Positions 8,253-17,001 of a DNA stretch of 64,000 nucleotides are shown piece by piece (positions within the stretch are counted from its first letter, which is position 1; every line of letters starts with the position of its first letter). This stretch comes from Amycolatopsis rifamycinica (GTDB lineage Bacteria; Actinomycetota; Actinomycetes; Mycobacteriales; Pseudonocardiaceae). A program made the position numbers and the translations under genes. The stretch covers positions 84,343-148,342 of the forward strand of contig NZ_JMQI01000006.1 of the NCBI RefSeq assembly GCF_000695625.1, read 5' to 3'. Under the pieces are notes generated by a model that saw nothing but the letters and a program-made list of their open reading frames with translations, was not told the origin of the DNA and ran no database searches.

Positions 8253-8461
8253 GACCATCCCTGCTTCGTGTCGGCGTGGACTAGGACGTGTTCAGGCCCC
8301 GGCGGACAACCGTTACACAGGCGATGCAGCCCGGCTAGCGGCCAAACTGGTGCTGTCCGTCACGGTCGGTTAACCCACTGCGGGGTAAGCCCGTTCGTAC
8401 CACGATCCAGTGGACGTTCGGACCAGTGAAGCGCCCGGCAAGCGGGTGACAGACTGGGTGG

Positions 8462-9268
8462 ATGGGCGTGATCCACATCGACCACTCCGGCGATCCCCGC
8501 GTCGACGATTTCCGCGACCTGTCCACTGCGGACCGTCGGCCCGACCGGCCCGGTGGCCGGGGGCTCGTCATCGCCGAGGGCACCGTCGTGGTGTCCCGGT
8601 TGCTGGCGTCCCGCTACCCGGTACGAGCCTTGCTGGGCGTCCAGCGGCGGTTCGCGGAGCTGGCCGGAGACCTGGCCGGGCTCGACGTGCCGCAGTACGT
8701 CGCCTCCGCCGAAACCATGGCCGACGTGGTCGGGTTCCACCTCAACCGCGGGATCCTGGCCGTCGCCGACCGGCCCGCGCCACTGACCGTCGCCGAAGTC
8801 GTCGGCGGCACCGGGCCGATCGCCGTGCTGGAAGGCGTCGGCGACCACGAGAACCTCGGCGCGCTCTTCCGCAACGCGGCCGCGCTCGGCGTCGGCGGCG
8901 TGCTGCTCGGCCCCGGCTGCTCCGACCCGCTGTACCGGCGCAGCGTGCGCGTGTCGATGGGCCACGTCCTGCGCGTGCCGTTCGGGCACCTGACGGACTG
9001 GCCGGGCGGGCTCGACGACCTGCGGGCGCGCGGGTTCGCCATCGCGGCGTTCACCCCGCGGCCGGGCTCGATCCCGTTGTCCACGCTGCGGGAGCACGCG
9101 CCCGGACGGGTGGCGTTGCTCTTCGGCGCCGAAGGCCCGGGACTGACCGAGACGGCGCTCGCGGCGGCTGATCATGCCGTCCGGATACCCATGCCGGCGG
9201 GAGTCGATTCACTGAACATCGCCACCGCTGCCGCCGTTGCCTTCTACGAACTGGCCCGGGGCGGCTAA
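8462..9268 (+). CDS. TrmH/SpoU-family RNA 2'-O-methyltransferase
   Basis: 268 residues with an N-terminal substrate-binding region (about 1-115) and a C-terminal SPOUT knot domain. The three family motifs are present: ENLGALFRNAAALG (about 138-151), LLFGAEGPGL and PMPAGVDSLNIATAAAVAFYE near the end. It methylates a ribose 2'-OH in rRNA or tRNA with S-adenosylmethionine. The neighbours match the mycobacterial Rv0881 locus as I remember it. The ATG at 8462 is preceded by GGGTGG. Confidence 0.92.
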   Translation: MGVIHIDHSGDPRVDDFRDLSTADRRPDRPGGRGLVIAEGTVVVSRLLASRYPVRALLGVQRRFAELAGDLAGLDVPQYVASAETMADVVGFHLNRGILAVADRPAPLTVAEVVGGTGPIAVLEGVGDHENLGALFRNAAALGVGGVLLGPGCSDPLYRRSVRVSMGHVLRVPFGHLTDWPGGLDDLRARGFAIAAFTPRPGSIPLSTLREHAPGRVALLFGAEGPGLTETALAAADHAVRIPMPAGVDSLNIATAAAVAFYELARGG

Positions 9269-9299
9269 AGTTCTGGTCTCCGAGGCGGGAAGGGGCACC

Positions 9300-9911
9300 A
9301 TGGAGCTGCGGATCCGGGACGAGCGCGCCGTGCTGGCCGGCCCGGGCGGGGAGCACGCACGCGAAGTGGACCCGCACAAGCTCGCGATCGGCGCCGACCT
9401 GGCCCAGGCCCTGCACGAGTGGGCGCGCGTGGCGGCCGCGGTCACCGCCGACCCCGGTGCCGAGGCGGGCGCGGTGGTCTCGCAGCGTGGCCGTCAGCTG
9501 GCCGCCCGGCTGGCCGCGGTGATGGGCACGACGGTGCGGTTCGTGGACCCGGTGACCGGCGAAGACACGGTCGTCGAGCCGCCCCCGCCGTCCACCGAGC
9601 CCGGCCACCGGTTCGTCCGCGCGGTGCTCGGGCCGCCCGGCCCGCCCGGCGAGCCGACGCCGTGGCTGACCGGGCTGACGGTCTCGGCGTTCATCGCGGC
9701 CGTGGTCGTCGTGGCCATGCTGGCCCTGGCCTCGACGCTGGCCCGCGAGACCAGCGGCTGGCTGGCGCTGGCGGCTTCGGTGATCGTGACGGCCGGGATC
9801 ACGCCGTCGCTGTGGCTGATCCGCCGCACCCCGATCCTGCGCTGGGCCGCCTACGGCGCGGCGGTCGGCGTCGTGATCGCGTGGATCGGCGTGCTGGTGA
9901 TCGCTTTTTAG
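9300..9911 (+). CDS. Membrane protein with soluble N-terminal domain
   Basis: 203 residues. The first 115 are soluble and include a Pro-rich linker (PPPPSTEPGH, about 94-103); three hydrophobic segments follow to the C-terminus (roughly 125-145, 153-172, 180-203). The ATG at 9300 is preceded by GGGAAGGGG. It follows trmH by 31 bases, so the two may be co-transcribed. A short membrane protein next to trmH is also present in mycobacteria and this may be its relative (possibly DUF2537), but I cannot verify that. Function unknown. Confidence 0.78.
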   Translation: MELRIRDERAVLAGPGGEHAREVDPHKLAIGADLAQALHEWARVAAAVTADPGAEAGAVVSQRGRQLAARLAAVMGTTVRFVDPVTGEDTVVEPPPPSTEPGHRFVRAVLGPPGPPGEPTPWLTGLTVSAFIAAVVVVAMLALASTLARETSGWLALAASVIVTAGITPSLWLIRRTPILRWAAYGAAVGVVIAWIGVLVIAF

Positions 9912-11332
9912 CGGAACCGGGCGTAGGTGACGAGCGTGCCCTGCGCCTGGGTCACCGTCCGGCTGCGGAAGGCGTAGCCGTGGAACGCGGCGATCTGCCG
10001 GACCAGTTCGGGGGAGACGCCGAACTGGCCGGAGAAGAAGGTCACGCCGGCACTGCCGTCGAACTCGCCGGCCAGCCAGCCGACGCGCACCGAGCGCGGG
10101 AAGATCCGGAGCACCCACATCAGCGGCGGCACCCCGATCACGGCGAGGAAGAAGCCGATCGCCACGATGCGGTCCTCGCCGGCCAGCAGCGCCGGGATGA
10201 CACCGCCGCCGAGGCACAGCAGGACCCACACCGCCGGGGCGAGAAAACCGGTGTACGACATGCGGATCTTCCGCGCGGGGACCGCCGTTCCGCGTCGCAG
10301 CAGCAGGATCCGGTCGGTGCTGTCGGCGAACTCCGCGACCGGGCGCAGGCCCTCGCCGCTCGCGATTTCGGCGATGCGGGCCGTCGTCAGCCTGGCGTGC
10401 CGGACGCTCACCCACAGCTCGTCACGGCCCTCGAGGTGGTTGCGCAGCCACTGCTCGCGCTCCGGTGGGCCGGCGGGGACCTCGTAGGACGCCGCGATCC
10501 GCGGTGCCGGGGTGCCGAAAACCAGGCCGGGACGGGTTTTCCGGAACAACAGGTCCTTGCTGCCGGTGCCGGGGTACGGGCCGGCGTGGAAGTAGCCGTA
10601 GAGCGAAGCGACTTCGCCGAGCAGCTCGGTGGACAGCGACGGCGGAGGCGACACGATCGCCTGCGGGCGGCCGTCGAACGGCTCGTCCAGCCACGGCAGG
10701 TGCGGCGACCGGCCGGCGACCGCGCGGACCGGCACCAGCACCGCGACCGGGAGGAGGACGGCGGCGAGGAGCAGCGGGACCAGCCACTGCGACCCGGCCG
10801 CGAACCAGGCGACCGCGGTGATCCCGGCCAGGCTGACGACCAGGGCCAGGCCGGGGACCACGCCCGGGGCGAGCCCGCGGGGCGCCGTGCGGGGACGCAG
10901 CTCTTCGTCGGGCAGCCCGGCCCGGCGCAGCAGCAGGAGCCGGTCGGTCGCGTCGGCGGCTTCGGCGACCACGGTCATTCCGGCCGCCACCGCGGCCTCG
11001 ACGATGTCGTCGCGCCCGAGCCGCAGCCTCCGCGAGCTGGCCCAGAACTGCTCCTGTTCGCCGAGCAGCTTCGCGAGCCGCCGCCGGTCGGCGTCCGTGC
11101 CCGGGCCGTGGTCGAACGGCGGCGGGAAGTGCTCCGGCGCGAATTCGAACCGCAGGGCGTCCGCCCGGTCCGGTGCGGTTTCGCGGTACCGGCGCCAGTG
11201 CGCGGCCTGCCGGACGGTCGCCGGATCCAGGCCCCACTGCGCGGGCACCACCTCGACGACGGACGCGCCGCCGAACGCCCGGTACCTCAGCTCGCCGAAG
11301 CGGACGAGCCACGCCCGATGGTCACGCTGCAT
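9908..11332 (-). CDS. Membrane protein built from internal repeats
   Basis: 474 residues with two membrane hairpins at about 170-210 and 365-405. A soluble unit is repeated: WLDEPFDG..LLGEVASLYGY in the middle corresponds to WLAGEFDG..LVRQIAAFHGY at the end, and ADATDRLLLLRR corresponds to ADSTDRILLLRR. The N-terminus carries a more diverged copy of the first element. The order is therefore about two and a third copies of [F-D-G / HGY / DRLLLLRR] with a membrane hairpin after each LLLRR. The ATG at 11332 follows GGGGGAGGGA. I do not recognise the family. Confidence 0.8.
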   Translation of the reverse strand: MQRDHRAWLVRFGELRYRAFGGASVVEVVPAQWGLDPATVRQAAHWRRYRETAPDRADALRFEFAPEHFPPPFDHGPGTDADRRRLAKLLGEQEQFWASSRRLRLGRDDIVEAAVAAGMTVVAEAADATDRLLLLRRAGLPDEELRPRTAPRGLAPGVVPGLALVVSLAGITAVAWFAAGSQWLVPLLLAAVLLPVAVLVPVRAVAGRSPHLPWLDEPFDGRPQAIVSPPPSLSTELLGEVASLYGYFHAGPYPGTGSKDLLFRKTRPGLVFGTPAPRIAASYEVPAGPPEREQWLRNHLEGRDELWVSVRHARLTTARIAEIASGEGLRPVAEFADSTDRILLLRRGTAVPARKIRMSYTGFLAPAVWVLLCLGGGVIPALLAGEDRIVAIGFFLAVIGVPPLMWVLRIFPRSVRVGWLAGEFDGSAGVTFFSGQFGVSPELVRQIAAFHGYAFRSRTVTQAQGTLVTYARFR

Positions 11333-11360
11333 GATCGTTCCCTCCCCCAACGTCACATCG

Positions 11361-11375
11361 TAACCTGGCGGGATG
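11361..11375 (+). promoter_or_regulatory. -10 box and leaderless start
   Basis: TAACCT (11361-11366) lies six bases before ATG 11373 with no ribosome-binding site, the pattern of leaderless actinobacterial transcripts. Confidence 0.5.
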
Positions 11376-11723
11376 GAGCAGCTGGACGCGTTGCGGGAGT
11401 TGTGCCTGGCCCTGCCGGAGACGACCGAGCGCCTCAGCCACGGCGAGCCGACGTGGTTCGTGCGCGGCAAGAAGACGTTCGTGATGTTCGCCGACCACCA
11501 CCACGACGACGTGCTCGCGTTCTGGTGCCCGGCGCCGCCCGGGGTGCAGGAGGAACTGGTGCGCACCGAGCCGGAGCGGTTCTTCCGGCCGCCGTACGTC
11601 GGGCACCGCGGCTGGCTCGGGGTGCGGCTGGACGTCGATGTCGACTGGGCGGAGATCGACCGGATCGTGCGCGAGGCCTACCGGCTGGTGGCGCCGAAGG
11701 CACTCGCCGCGCGGCTGGATTAG
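11373..11723 (+). CDS. MmcQ/YjbR-family protein
   Basis: 116 residues, the usual YjbR size. Typical features are ALPETTERLSHGEPTWFVRGKKTFVMF near the start and the C-terminal IVREAYRLVAPK helix. The fold is CyaY-like and DNA binding has been suggested for the family, but the role is not known. It is divergent from the repeat membrane protein and its stop overlaps that of sepH by four bases. Confidence 0.88.
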   Translation: MEQLDALRELCLALPETTERLSHGEPTWFVRGKKTFVMFADHHHDDVLAFWCPAPPGVQEELVRTEPERFFRPPYVGHRGWLGVRLDVDVDWAEIDRIVREAYRLVAPKALAARLD

Positions 11724-12565
11724 CCGCGCTGCGAGCGGACCCCGAGCAGCACGTCCTCCCAGGACGGCACGATCGGGTGGTTCTTCTTCGCCTTCGGCCG
11801 TGGCTCCGGCACCGTCGCGTCCTCGTCCGGATCCACCGGGACGCGCGGGATCTCACGGGTGTCGTCGTCCGGGTCCGGCTCGGCCGACGGCAGCTGGGCG
11901 CGCTCCGGCTCGGCCGAATCCAGCGTCGGCTGGAACTCCGTCTCGCGGGCCGGCTCGAGGGCGCGGACCGTGCGCGGCGCGCGGTAGGCGTTCGGGTCCA
12001 GCAGGACCTCGGCGTTCTCGTCCAGCGCCGTCACCGTGCCACCGTGCGCGCCCGGGGAGAACGCCCAGTGCGCGCGGTTGTCCGACCGCCCGGCCTTCCA
12101 GCGGAGCACGACGACCCAGCGGCCGTCGTCGCCCTTCCAGGAGTCCCAGGTGGCCTGCGAGTAGTCGTGGCCGCGAACGCCGAAGCTGTACGCGACGACC
12201 TCCCCGAGCGTCTGCACGTCGGGGCCGTCTTCGCGGACGGGGTGGGCGCTCTGCGCGAGCTCGGCGGTGCGCGACCGCTCGAGCAGGACCGGGTAGGCGT
12301 AGCGCTCGACGCGCTGCGTCGAGACACCGGCGCTCGCGGCGACCTGCTCGACGGACTCGCCGGCCCGGATGCGCTGCTGGATCTCGCGTGGCCGCATCTG
12401 GCTCTCCAACTCGATTTCGATCTGGCCGAGGCGGGCGATGTCACCCCGCGCCGCCGCGCGCAGTCGCTCATCAGCCGGGAGCAGGAAACGAGTACGGCTC
12501 GCCGGGTCTTCGAGCACGATGGACTTCCCGTCCTCGTGCAGTCCGACCACTCGCAGCGCCCGCAT
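11720..12565 (-). CDS. sepH: Septation protein SepH
   Basis: 281 residues. The N-terminal DUF3071 domain (about 1-165) starts MRALRVVGLHEDGKSIVLED and includes the helix-turn-helix-like PREIQQRIRAGESVEQVAASAGV. A long disordered acidic, Pro-rich segment follows, and the short conserved C-terminal tag is IVPSWEDVLLG. SepH binds FtsZ and promotes ring assembly in actinomycetes. The ATG at 12565 follows GGGGAGGCGAG. The order near trmH and serC matches other Actinobacteria. Confidence 0.92.
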   Translation of the reverse strand: MRALRVVGLHEDGKSIVLEDPASRTRFLLPADERLRAAARGDIARLGQIEIELESQMRPREIQQRIRAGESVEQVAASAGVSTQRVERYAYPVLLERSRTAELAQSAHPVREDGPDVQTLGEVVAYSFGVRGHDYSQATWDSWKGDDGRWVVVLRWKAGRSDNRAHWAFSPGAHGGTVTALDENAEVLLDPNAYRAPRTVRALEPARETEFQPTLDSAEPERAQLPSAEPDPDDDTREIPRVPVDPDEDATVPEPRPKAKKNHPIVPSWEDVLLGVRSQRG

Positions 12566-12757
12566 TGTTCTCGCCTCCCCGATCTTCTTCACCGTGGTGG
12601 GTACCCACGTTAGAACGGCGCGTCGGCTTGACGTGCGAGGCGCGCCGAGTCCGCACCGAACTGCCCACTGTTCATATCGCGTCCCTCGCATCGTTGCCCA
12701 GCCGGTTCAGCGGCAAAGGGGTGACACGCCGGACACGCAAAGTCACGATCGAGTGGA

Positions 12758-13906
12758 TCAAGCCGGGGGCAGGCGGACAGTCACGGTGAGGCCGCCGCGC
12801 CGGCCGGGCTGGGCTTCCGCGTGGCCGCCGTGGGCCTGGGTGACCGAGCGGACGATCGACAACCCCAGCCCCGCGTTGCGCGTGTCGCCGGTCCGCTCCG
12901 CGCCGCCCAGCCGCCGGAACGGCTCGAACAGCGTCGGCACCGCCTCGGGCGGCACCGCCGGCCCCGAGTTCCGCACCTCCAGCGCCGGGTCCCCGCGCAC
13001 CTCGACGTACACCCAGCCGCCGGATGCGTTGTACGTGATCGCGTTGACCACCAGGTTCGTCACCAGCCGCTCCAGCAGGACCGGGTCGCCCGCCACCGTC
13101 CGGGGCCGCAGGCGGGTCTCGATCGTCACCCCGGCCGCGGCCGCCGAAGCCGCCGTCGCCCGGACGACCGACGCGGTGATCTCGTCCAGCCGGACCGGCG
13201 TGCGCGCGTGCAGGCCGCGGTCGCTGCGGGCCAGGACCAGCAAGCCCTCGATCATGCGCTCGCTGCGCTCGTTGGTGTGGAGCAGGTGCGTGCCGAGCTT
13301 CTTCAGCTCCGCGGGGACGTCGGGGTCGGCCATCGCCACCTCGATCAGCGTCCGCTGTACCGCCAGGGGCGTCCTGAGCTCGTGGGACGCGTTCGCGACG
13401 AACCGCTTCTGGCTGTCGAACGACTCCGCGAGCCGGTCGAGCATGCCGTCGAACGTGTCCGCCAGCTCCTTCAGCTCGTCCGGCGGCCCTTCGAGGTTGA
13501 TCCGCCGGTCGAGCTTGCCCGCCTCCAGCCGTCGCGCCGCCGAGGTGATGTCGTGCAGCGGCCGCAGCGCCCGGTCCGCCATCAGCCAGCCGAACAGCAC
13601 GGCCAGCGCCGCCGTCGCCACCAGCGCGACCGCCGAGCCGACGAGCAGGGTGGACAGCGTGGACGAGCGGTACTCGTCCAGCGATCCGCTGACCAGCCGC
13701 ACCGCCGGCGCGGGTGACAAGGCGTCCGGCCGCTGGGCGACCCCGAACGCCACGTCACCGGCGACCGCCGTCGAGGCGAACCGGGCCGGGTCCGGCAGCG
13801 TGCTCTGCACCAGCAGGTAGTTGATCACGACCAGGACCAGCCCCGCGACCAAGAAGAGCGCGCCGTACCAGGCCGTCAGCTTCGTCCGGACGGACAGGCC
13901 GTTCAC
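12758..13906 (-). CDS. Two-component sensor histidine kinase with HAMP domain
   Basis: 382 residues. Membrane segments at about 14-33 and 85-108 enclose a short 50-residue extracytoplasmic part. HAMP follows (about 110-160), then HisKA with the phospho-acceptor His175 in ANASHELRTP and an ATPase domain with LVTNLVVNAITYN and GLGLSIV. The GTG start (13906) overlaps the stop of the response regulator (GTGA). A small sensory loop suggests detection of a membrane or envelope signal. The partner operon is the divergent lipoprotein/ABC set. Confidence 0.93.
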   Translation of the reverse strand: MNGLSVRTKLTAWYGALFLVAGLVLVVINYLLVQSTLPDPARFASTAVAGDVAFGVAQRPDALSPAPAVRLVSGSLDEYRSSTLSTLLVGSAVALVATAALAVLFGWLMADRALRPLHDITSAARRLEAGKLDRRINLEGPPDELKELADTFDGMLDRLAESFDSQKRFVANASHELRTPLAVQRTLIEVAMADPDVPAELKKLGTHLLHTNERSERMIEGLLVLARSDRGLHARTPVRLDEITASVVRATAASAAAAGVTIETRLRPRTVAGDPVLLERLVTNLVVNAITYNASGGWVYVEVRGDPALEVRNSGPAVPPEAVPTLFEPFRRLGGAERTGDTRNAGLGLSIVRSVTQAHGGHAEAQPGRRGGLTVTVRLPPA

Positions 13907-14565
13907 GGCGTGCCGAACCGGTAGCCGGCGCCGGGCACGGTCTCGATCACCGGCGGGTCGCCCAGCTTGCGCCGCAACGTCATCACCGCCACGCGCACCG
14001 CGTTGGTGAACGGGTCCGCGTGCTCGTCCCACGCCTTCTCCAGCAGGTCCTCCGCGCTGACGACCGTGCCCTCGGCCCGCATGAGCACCTCCAGCACGGC
14101 GAACTCCTTCGGGGAGAGCAGCAGGAACCGGCCGTCGCGGGCGGCTTGGTGCCGCGGCAGGTCGAGGACGACGCCGTCGCGTTCCAGCACCGGCGGCAAC
14201 GCCGGCCGGGCGCGCCGCGACAGCGCCTGCACCCGGGCGACCAGCTCGGCGAACGCGAACGGCTTCGTCAGGTAGTCGTCGGCGCCGAGGCCGAGGCCGG
14301 CGACCCGGTCGGTGACGTCGGCGGCCGCGGTCAGCATCAGCACCCGGGCCTCGCCGCCCGCACGGACCACGGCGGCGCAGACCTCGTCGCCGTGCACCTT
14401 CGGCAGGTCGCGGTCGAGGACCACGACGTCGTAGCCGTGCACGCCGACGCGTTCCAAGGCCTGCTCGCCGTCGTAGCAGACGTCGACGGCCATCGAGAAG
14501 CGCCGCAGCCCCTCCGCGACCGAGTCGGCCAGCAGCCGCTCGTCCTCCACCACCAGCACGCGCAC
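13903..14565 (-). CDS. OmpR-family response regulator
   Basis: 220 residues: receiver domain (1-115) with acidic pocket EDE, phosphorylation site Asp51 in VVLDRDLPK, and the conserved Lys in LTKPF; winged-helix DNA-binding domain (about 125-218) ending VIETVPGAGYRFG. The start is a GTG at 14565. It is the first gene of the regulator-kinase pair. A 16-bp perfect palindrome lies 37 bases upstream, between it and the divergent lipoprotein operon, and is the best operator candidate. Confidence 0.93.
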   Translation of the reverse strand: MRVLVVEDERLLADSVAEGLRRFSMAVDVCYDGEQALERVGVHGYDVVVLDRDLPKVHGDEVCAAVVRAGGEARVLMLTAAADVTDRVAGLGLGADDYLTKPFAFAELVARVQALSRRARPALPPVLERDGVVLDLPRHQAARDGRFLLLSPKEFAVLEVLMRAEGTVVSAEDLLEKAWDEHADPFTNAVRVAVMTLRRKLGDPPVIETVPGAGYRFGTP

Positions 14566-14601
14566 CCGCCCAGTCTGCGCAGGCGGGCCATAAGGACCGC
14601 A

Positions 14602-14617
14602 TAAGCGACGTCGCTTA
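14602..14617. promoter_or_regulatory. Palindrome in the divergent regulator/lipoprotein promoter
   Basis: TAAGCGACGTCGCTTA is a perfect 16-bp palindrome between the response-regulator start (14565) and the lipoprotein start (14679). Its central position in a divergent promoter region suggests an operator for the neighbouring response regulator. Confidence 0.5.
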
Positions 14618-14678
14618 GCGCGCCCGAATCCCCCGATCCGTAGACCTGGTCCGCATCCGGACGAAAGGAATGCGAGCC

Positions 14679-15227
14679 ATGCGGACACGGATAGCCGTCG
14701 CGGCGCTCGGGACGGCCCTGCTGCTCGGGGGCTGCGGGGCGAAGGCCGACGACGGATCGAAGGTCGCCTCGATCTCGACGCCCCCGAAGACAGGTGGCCC
14801 CGCCGCGGCCGACAACAGCGGCAAGAGCGACTTGGACAAGATGCGCGAGTTCGCCAAGTGCATGCGCGAGCACGGCGTCGACATGCCCGACCCGAAGCCG
14901 GCCGGCGACGGCAAGGGCGGCATGATCGCCGTCGGCCCCGGCGAGGGGGGCGACGTCGACCGCTCGAAGGCCGAGGCCGCGCACAACGCGTGCAAGACCT
15001 TCCTCCCCAACGGCGGCGAGATGAAGCCGCCGAGCGCCGAAGAGCTCGACAAGATGCGCAAGGACGCCAAGTGCATGCGCGAGCACGGCGTCGACATGCC
15101 CGACCCCGACCCGAGCGGCAAGAACACCATGCGGATCGGCGGGCCGGGCGACGACCCGAAGAAGTTCGAGGAAGCCGCGAAGGCGTGCGGGCTCGGCATG
15201 AGCGTCCGCGCCGAGGCGGCCAAGTGA
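14679..15227 (+). CDS. Lipoprotein with duplicated Cys-containing motif
   Basis: 182 residues. A lipoprotein signal peptide ends LLLGGC, so Cys19 would be lipidated. The mature part contains the sequence [13 protein letters not shown] twice, each followed by a Gly/Pro-rich stretch and a helix ending in a further Cys (NACKTF, KACGLG). The two copies share 42 identical nucleotides. ATG 14679 is preferred over 14670 because AAAGGA is nine bases upstream. It is the first gene of an operon with an adaptor and a MacB-like ABC transporter, so it may bind that system's ligand or signal. Function unknown. Confidence 0.85.
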   Translation: MRTRIAVAALGTALLLGGCGAKADDGSKVASISTPPKTGGPAAADNSGKSDLDKMREFAKCMREHGVDMPDPKPAGDGKGGMIAVGPGEGGDVDRSKAEAAHNACKTFLPNGGEMKPPSAEELDKMRKDAKCMREHGVDMPDPDPSGKNTMRIGGPGDDPKKFEEAAKACGLGMSVRAEAAK

Positions 15228-16318
15228 ACGACGTGACCCACCTGAAGCCCCGCCGCCGCGGCCGGGCCCGCTGGCTGATCGCCGCCGCGGTCGTCGTCGT
15301 GGTGCTGGGCACCGGCTCCGTCGTGATCCTGACGCGGGTGTCGAGCGCGACGCCCGTGAAGGAGGCCGCGCCGCCCGCGGCCGAGACGGCGGAGGTGGTG
15401 CAGACCGACCTGAGCGAAGAAGAGGAGGCCGACGGCACCCTCGGCTACGGCGACGAGTCGGTCGTCGCCGGCCGCAAGCCGGGCACGATCACGTCGCTGC
15501 CGGACGCCGGCGCCACCCTGACCCGGTGCCAGGCGGTGTACGGGGTGGACGCGAAACCGGTGCCGCTGTTCTACGGCACCTTGCCGTTCTACCGCGACCT
15601 CGCCGCGGGCGTGGACGACGGCGCCGACGTCAAGCAACTGGAGGAGAACCTCAAGGCGTGCGGCTTCGGCGGGTTCGGTACGCCGGACAAGAAGTTCACC
15701 TCGGCGACGGCGGCCGCGCTGAAGAAGTGGCAGAAGTCCCTCGGCCTGGAGCAGACCGGCACGTTCGGGCAGGGCGACGTCGTGCTGGCGGCGGGCGAGC
15801 TGCGCGTGTCCGCACTGGCCGCCAAGCCCGGCTCGCCCGCGCAGGGCGAGGTGCTCAAGACGACCGGCACCGTCCGGTCGGTGCAGGTGAAGCTCGACGC
15901 GGCCAAACAGGGCCTCGCCCAGCAGGGCGCGAAGACGTCCGTGACGATCAACGGGAAGACGACGCCGGGCACGATCACCGACGTCGGGCGGACCGCGGTC
16001 GAAGGCAAGGACGCGGCGGGCCAGGACGACGGCAAGCCGAAGATCACCGTGACCGTCCGGCTCGACGACCCGGCCGCCGGCGGCGGCCTCGACTCGGCGC
16101 CGGCCACCGTCCGGTTCACCAAGGACGTCCGGAAGGGCGTGCTCGCGGTTCCGGTCGGCGCGCTGCTGGCGCTCGCCGAAGGCGGGTACGCGGTCGAGGT
16201 CGACGAGAACGGCCGACGACGGCTGGTCGCCGTCCGAACCGGACTGTTCAGCGGTGGGAAGGTCGAGGTCTCCGGCACCGGGCTGAGCGCGGGCATGCGG
16301 GTGGTGACGACGTCGTGA
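15224..16318 (+). CDS. Peptidoglycan-binding/efflux adaptor (MacA-like)
   Basis: 364 residues starting at a GTG that overlaps the previous stop. One N-terminal membrane anchor (about 17-36) is followed by a long extracytoplasmic part. A peptidoglycan-binding type-1 repeat ([15 protein letters not shown]...[14 protein letters not shown], about 135-185) comes next, then a beta-rich adaptor region ending [12 protein letters not shown]. It likely links the downstream ABC exporter to the cell wall, as in the actinobacterial versions of MacA-MacB systems. Confidence 0.87.
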   Translation: MNDVTHLKPRRRGRARWLIAAAVVVVVLGTGSVVILTRVSSATPVKEAAPPAAETAEVVQTDLSEEEEADGTLGYGDESVVAGRKPGTITSLPDAGATLTRCQAVYGVDAKPVPLFYGTLPFYRDLAAGVDDGADVKQLEENLKACGFGGFGTPDKKFTSATAAALKKWQKSLGLEQTGTFGQGDVVLAAGELRVSALAAKPGSPAQGEVLKTTGTVRSVQVKLDAAKQGLAQQGAKTSVTINGKTTPGTITDVGRTAVEGKDAAGQDDGKPKITVTVRLDDPAAGGGLDSAPATVRFTKDVRKGVLAVPVGALLALAEGGYAVEVDENGRRRLVAVRTGLFSGGKVEVSGTGLSAGMRVVTTS

Positions 16319-17001
16319 CGCCCGTGCTGCGCGTGCACGAGGTGACGCGCACCTACCCCGGCGGGGTCGCCGCGCTCGACGGCGTCTCGCTCTCGCTGGA
16401 CGACGGCGAGATGGTGGCGATCGTCGGGCCGTCCGGCTCCGGCAAGTCCACCCTGCTGCACCTGATGGGCACGCTGGACCGGCCGTCGTCGGGCCGGGTC
16501 GAGCTGCGCGGTCACGACGTCGCCGCGCTGCCCGACCGCAAGGTCTCGGCGCTGCGCTCGCGCTGGATCGGGTTCGTGTTCCAGCAGTTCTTCCTCGACG
16601 AAGGGATGAGTGCGGTGGACAACGTGTGCACCGGCCTGCTCTACGCCGGTGTCCCGCGGCGGCAGCGGCGCGCGCGGGCACTGGCGGCGCTCGACCGCGT
16701 CAAGCTCGGGCACCGGGCGTGGCACCGCCCCGGCGAGCTGTCCGGCGGGGAACGCCAGCGCGTCGCGATCGCCAGGGCCGTGGTGAACGACCCGGCCATC
16801 CTGCTGGCCGACGAGCCGACCGGCAACCTCGACACCGGCACCGGTGCCTCGGTGCTGTCGCTGCTCGGCGAGCTGTCGGCGGACGGCACCACGATCGTCG
16901 TGATCACCCACGACCGCGAGATCGCCGCGGGCATGCCGCGGCGGATCGAGCTGCTCGACGGGCACCTGCGGCTCGACACCGGTCTGGTGGGTGCGCGATG
17001 A
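16315..17001 (+). CDS. ABC transporter ATP-binding protein (MacB/LolD type)
   Basis: 228 residues: Walker [10 protein letters not shown] (about 38-46), Q-loop FVFQQFF, signature LSGGERQR, Walker B ILLADEP and switch His in VITHD. The start GTG overlaps the adaptor stop. It pairs with the permease that overlaps its own stop by four bases, forming a MacB-like exporter encoded as two polypeptides. Confidence 0.93.
   Translation: MTPVLRVHEVTRTYPGGVAALDGVSLSLDDGEMVAIVGPSGSGKSTLLHLMGTLDRPSSGRVELRGHDVAALPDRKVSALRSRWIGFVFQQFFLDEGMSAVDNVCTGLLYAGVPRRQRRARALAALDRVKLGHRAWHRPGELSGGERQRVAIARAVVNDPAILLADEPTGNLDTGTGASVLSLLGELSADGTTIVVITHDREIAAGMPRRIELLDGHLRLDTGLVGAR

Noticed and set aside
6669..8429. 586-codon open frame opposite the GCS2-family gene
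   Set aside because: Antisense to a gene with clear family motifs; its Arg/Val/Gly-rich composition is typical of a shadow frame in GC-rich DNA.
9419..12613. 1064-codon open frame crossing several genes
   Set aside because: Overlaps a membrane protein, the repeat protein, MmcQ and sepH in other frames; no recognisable domain.
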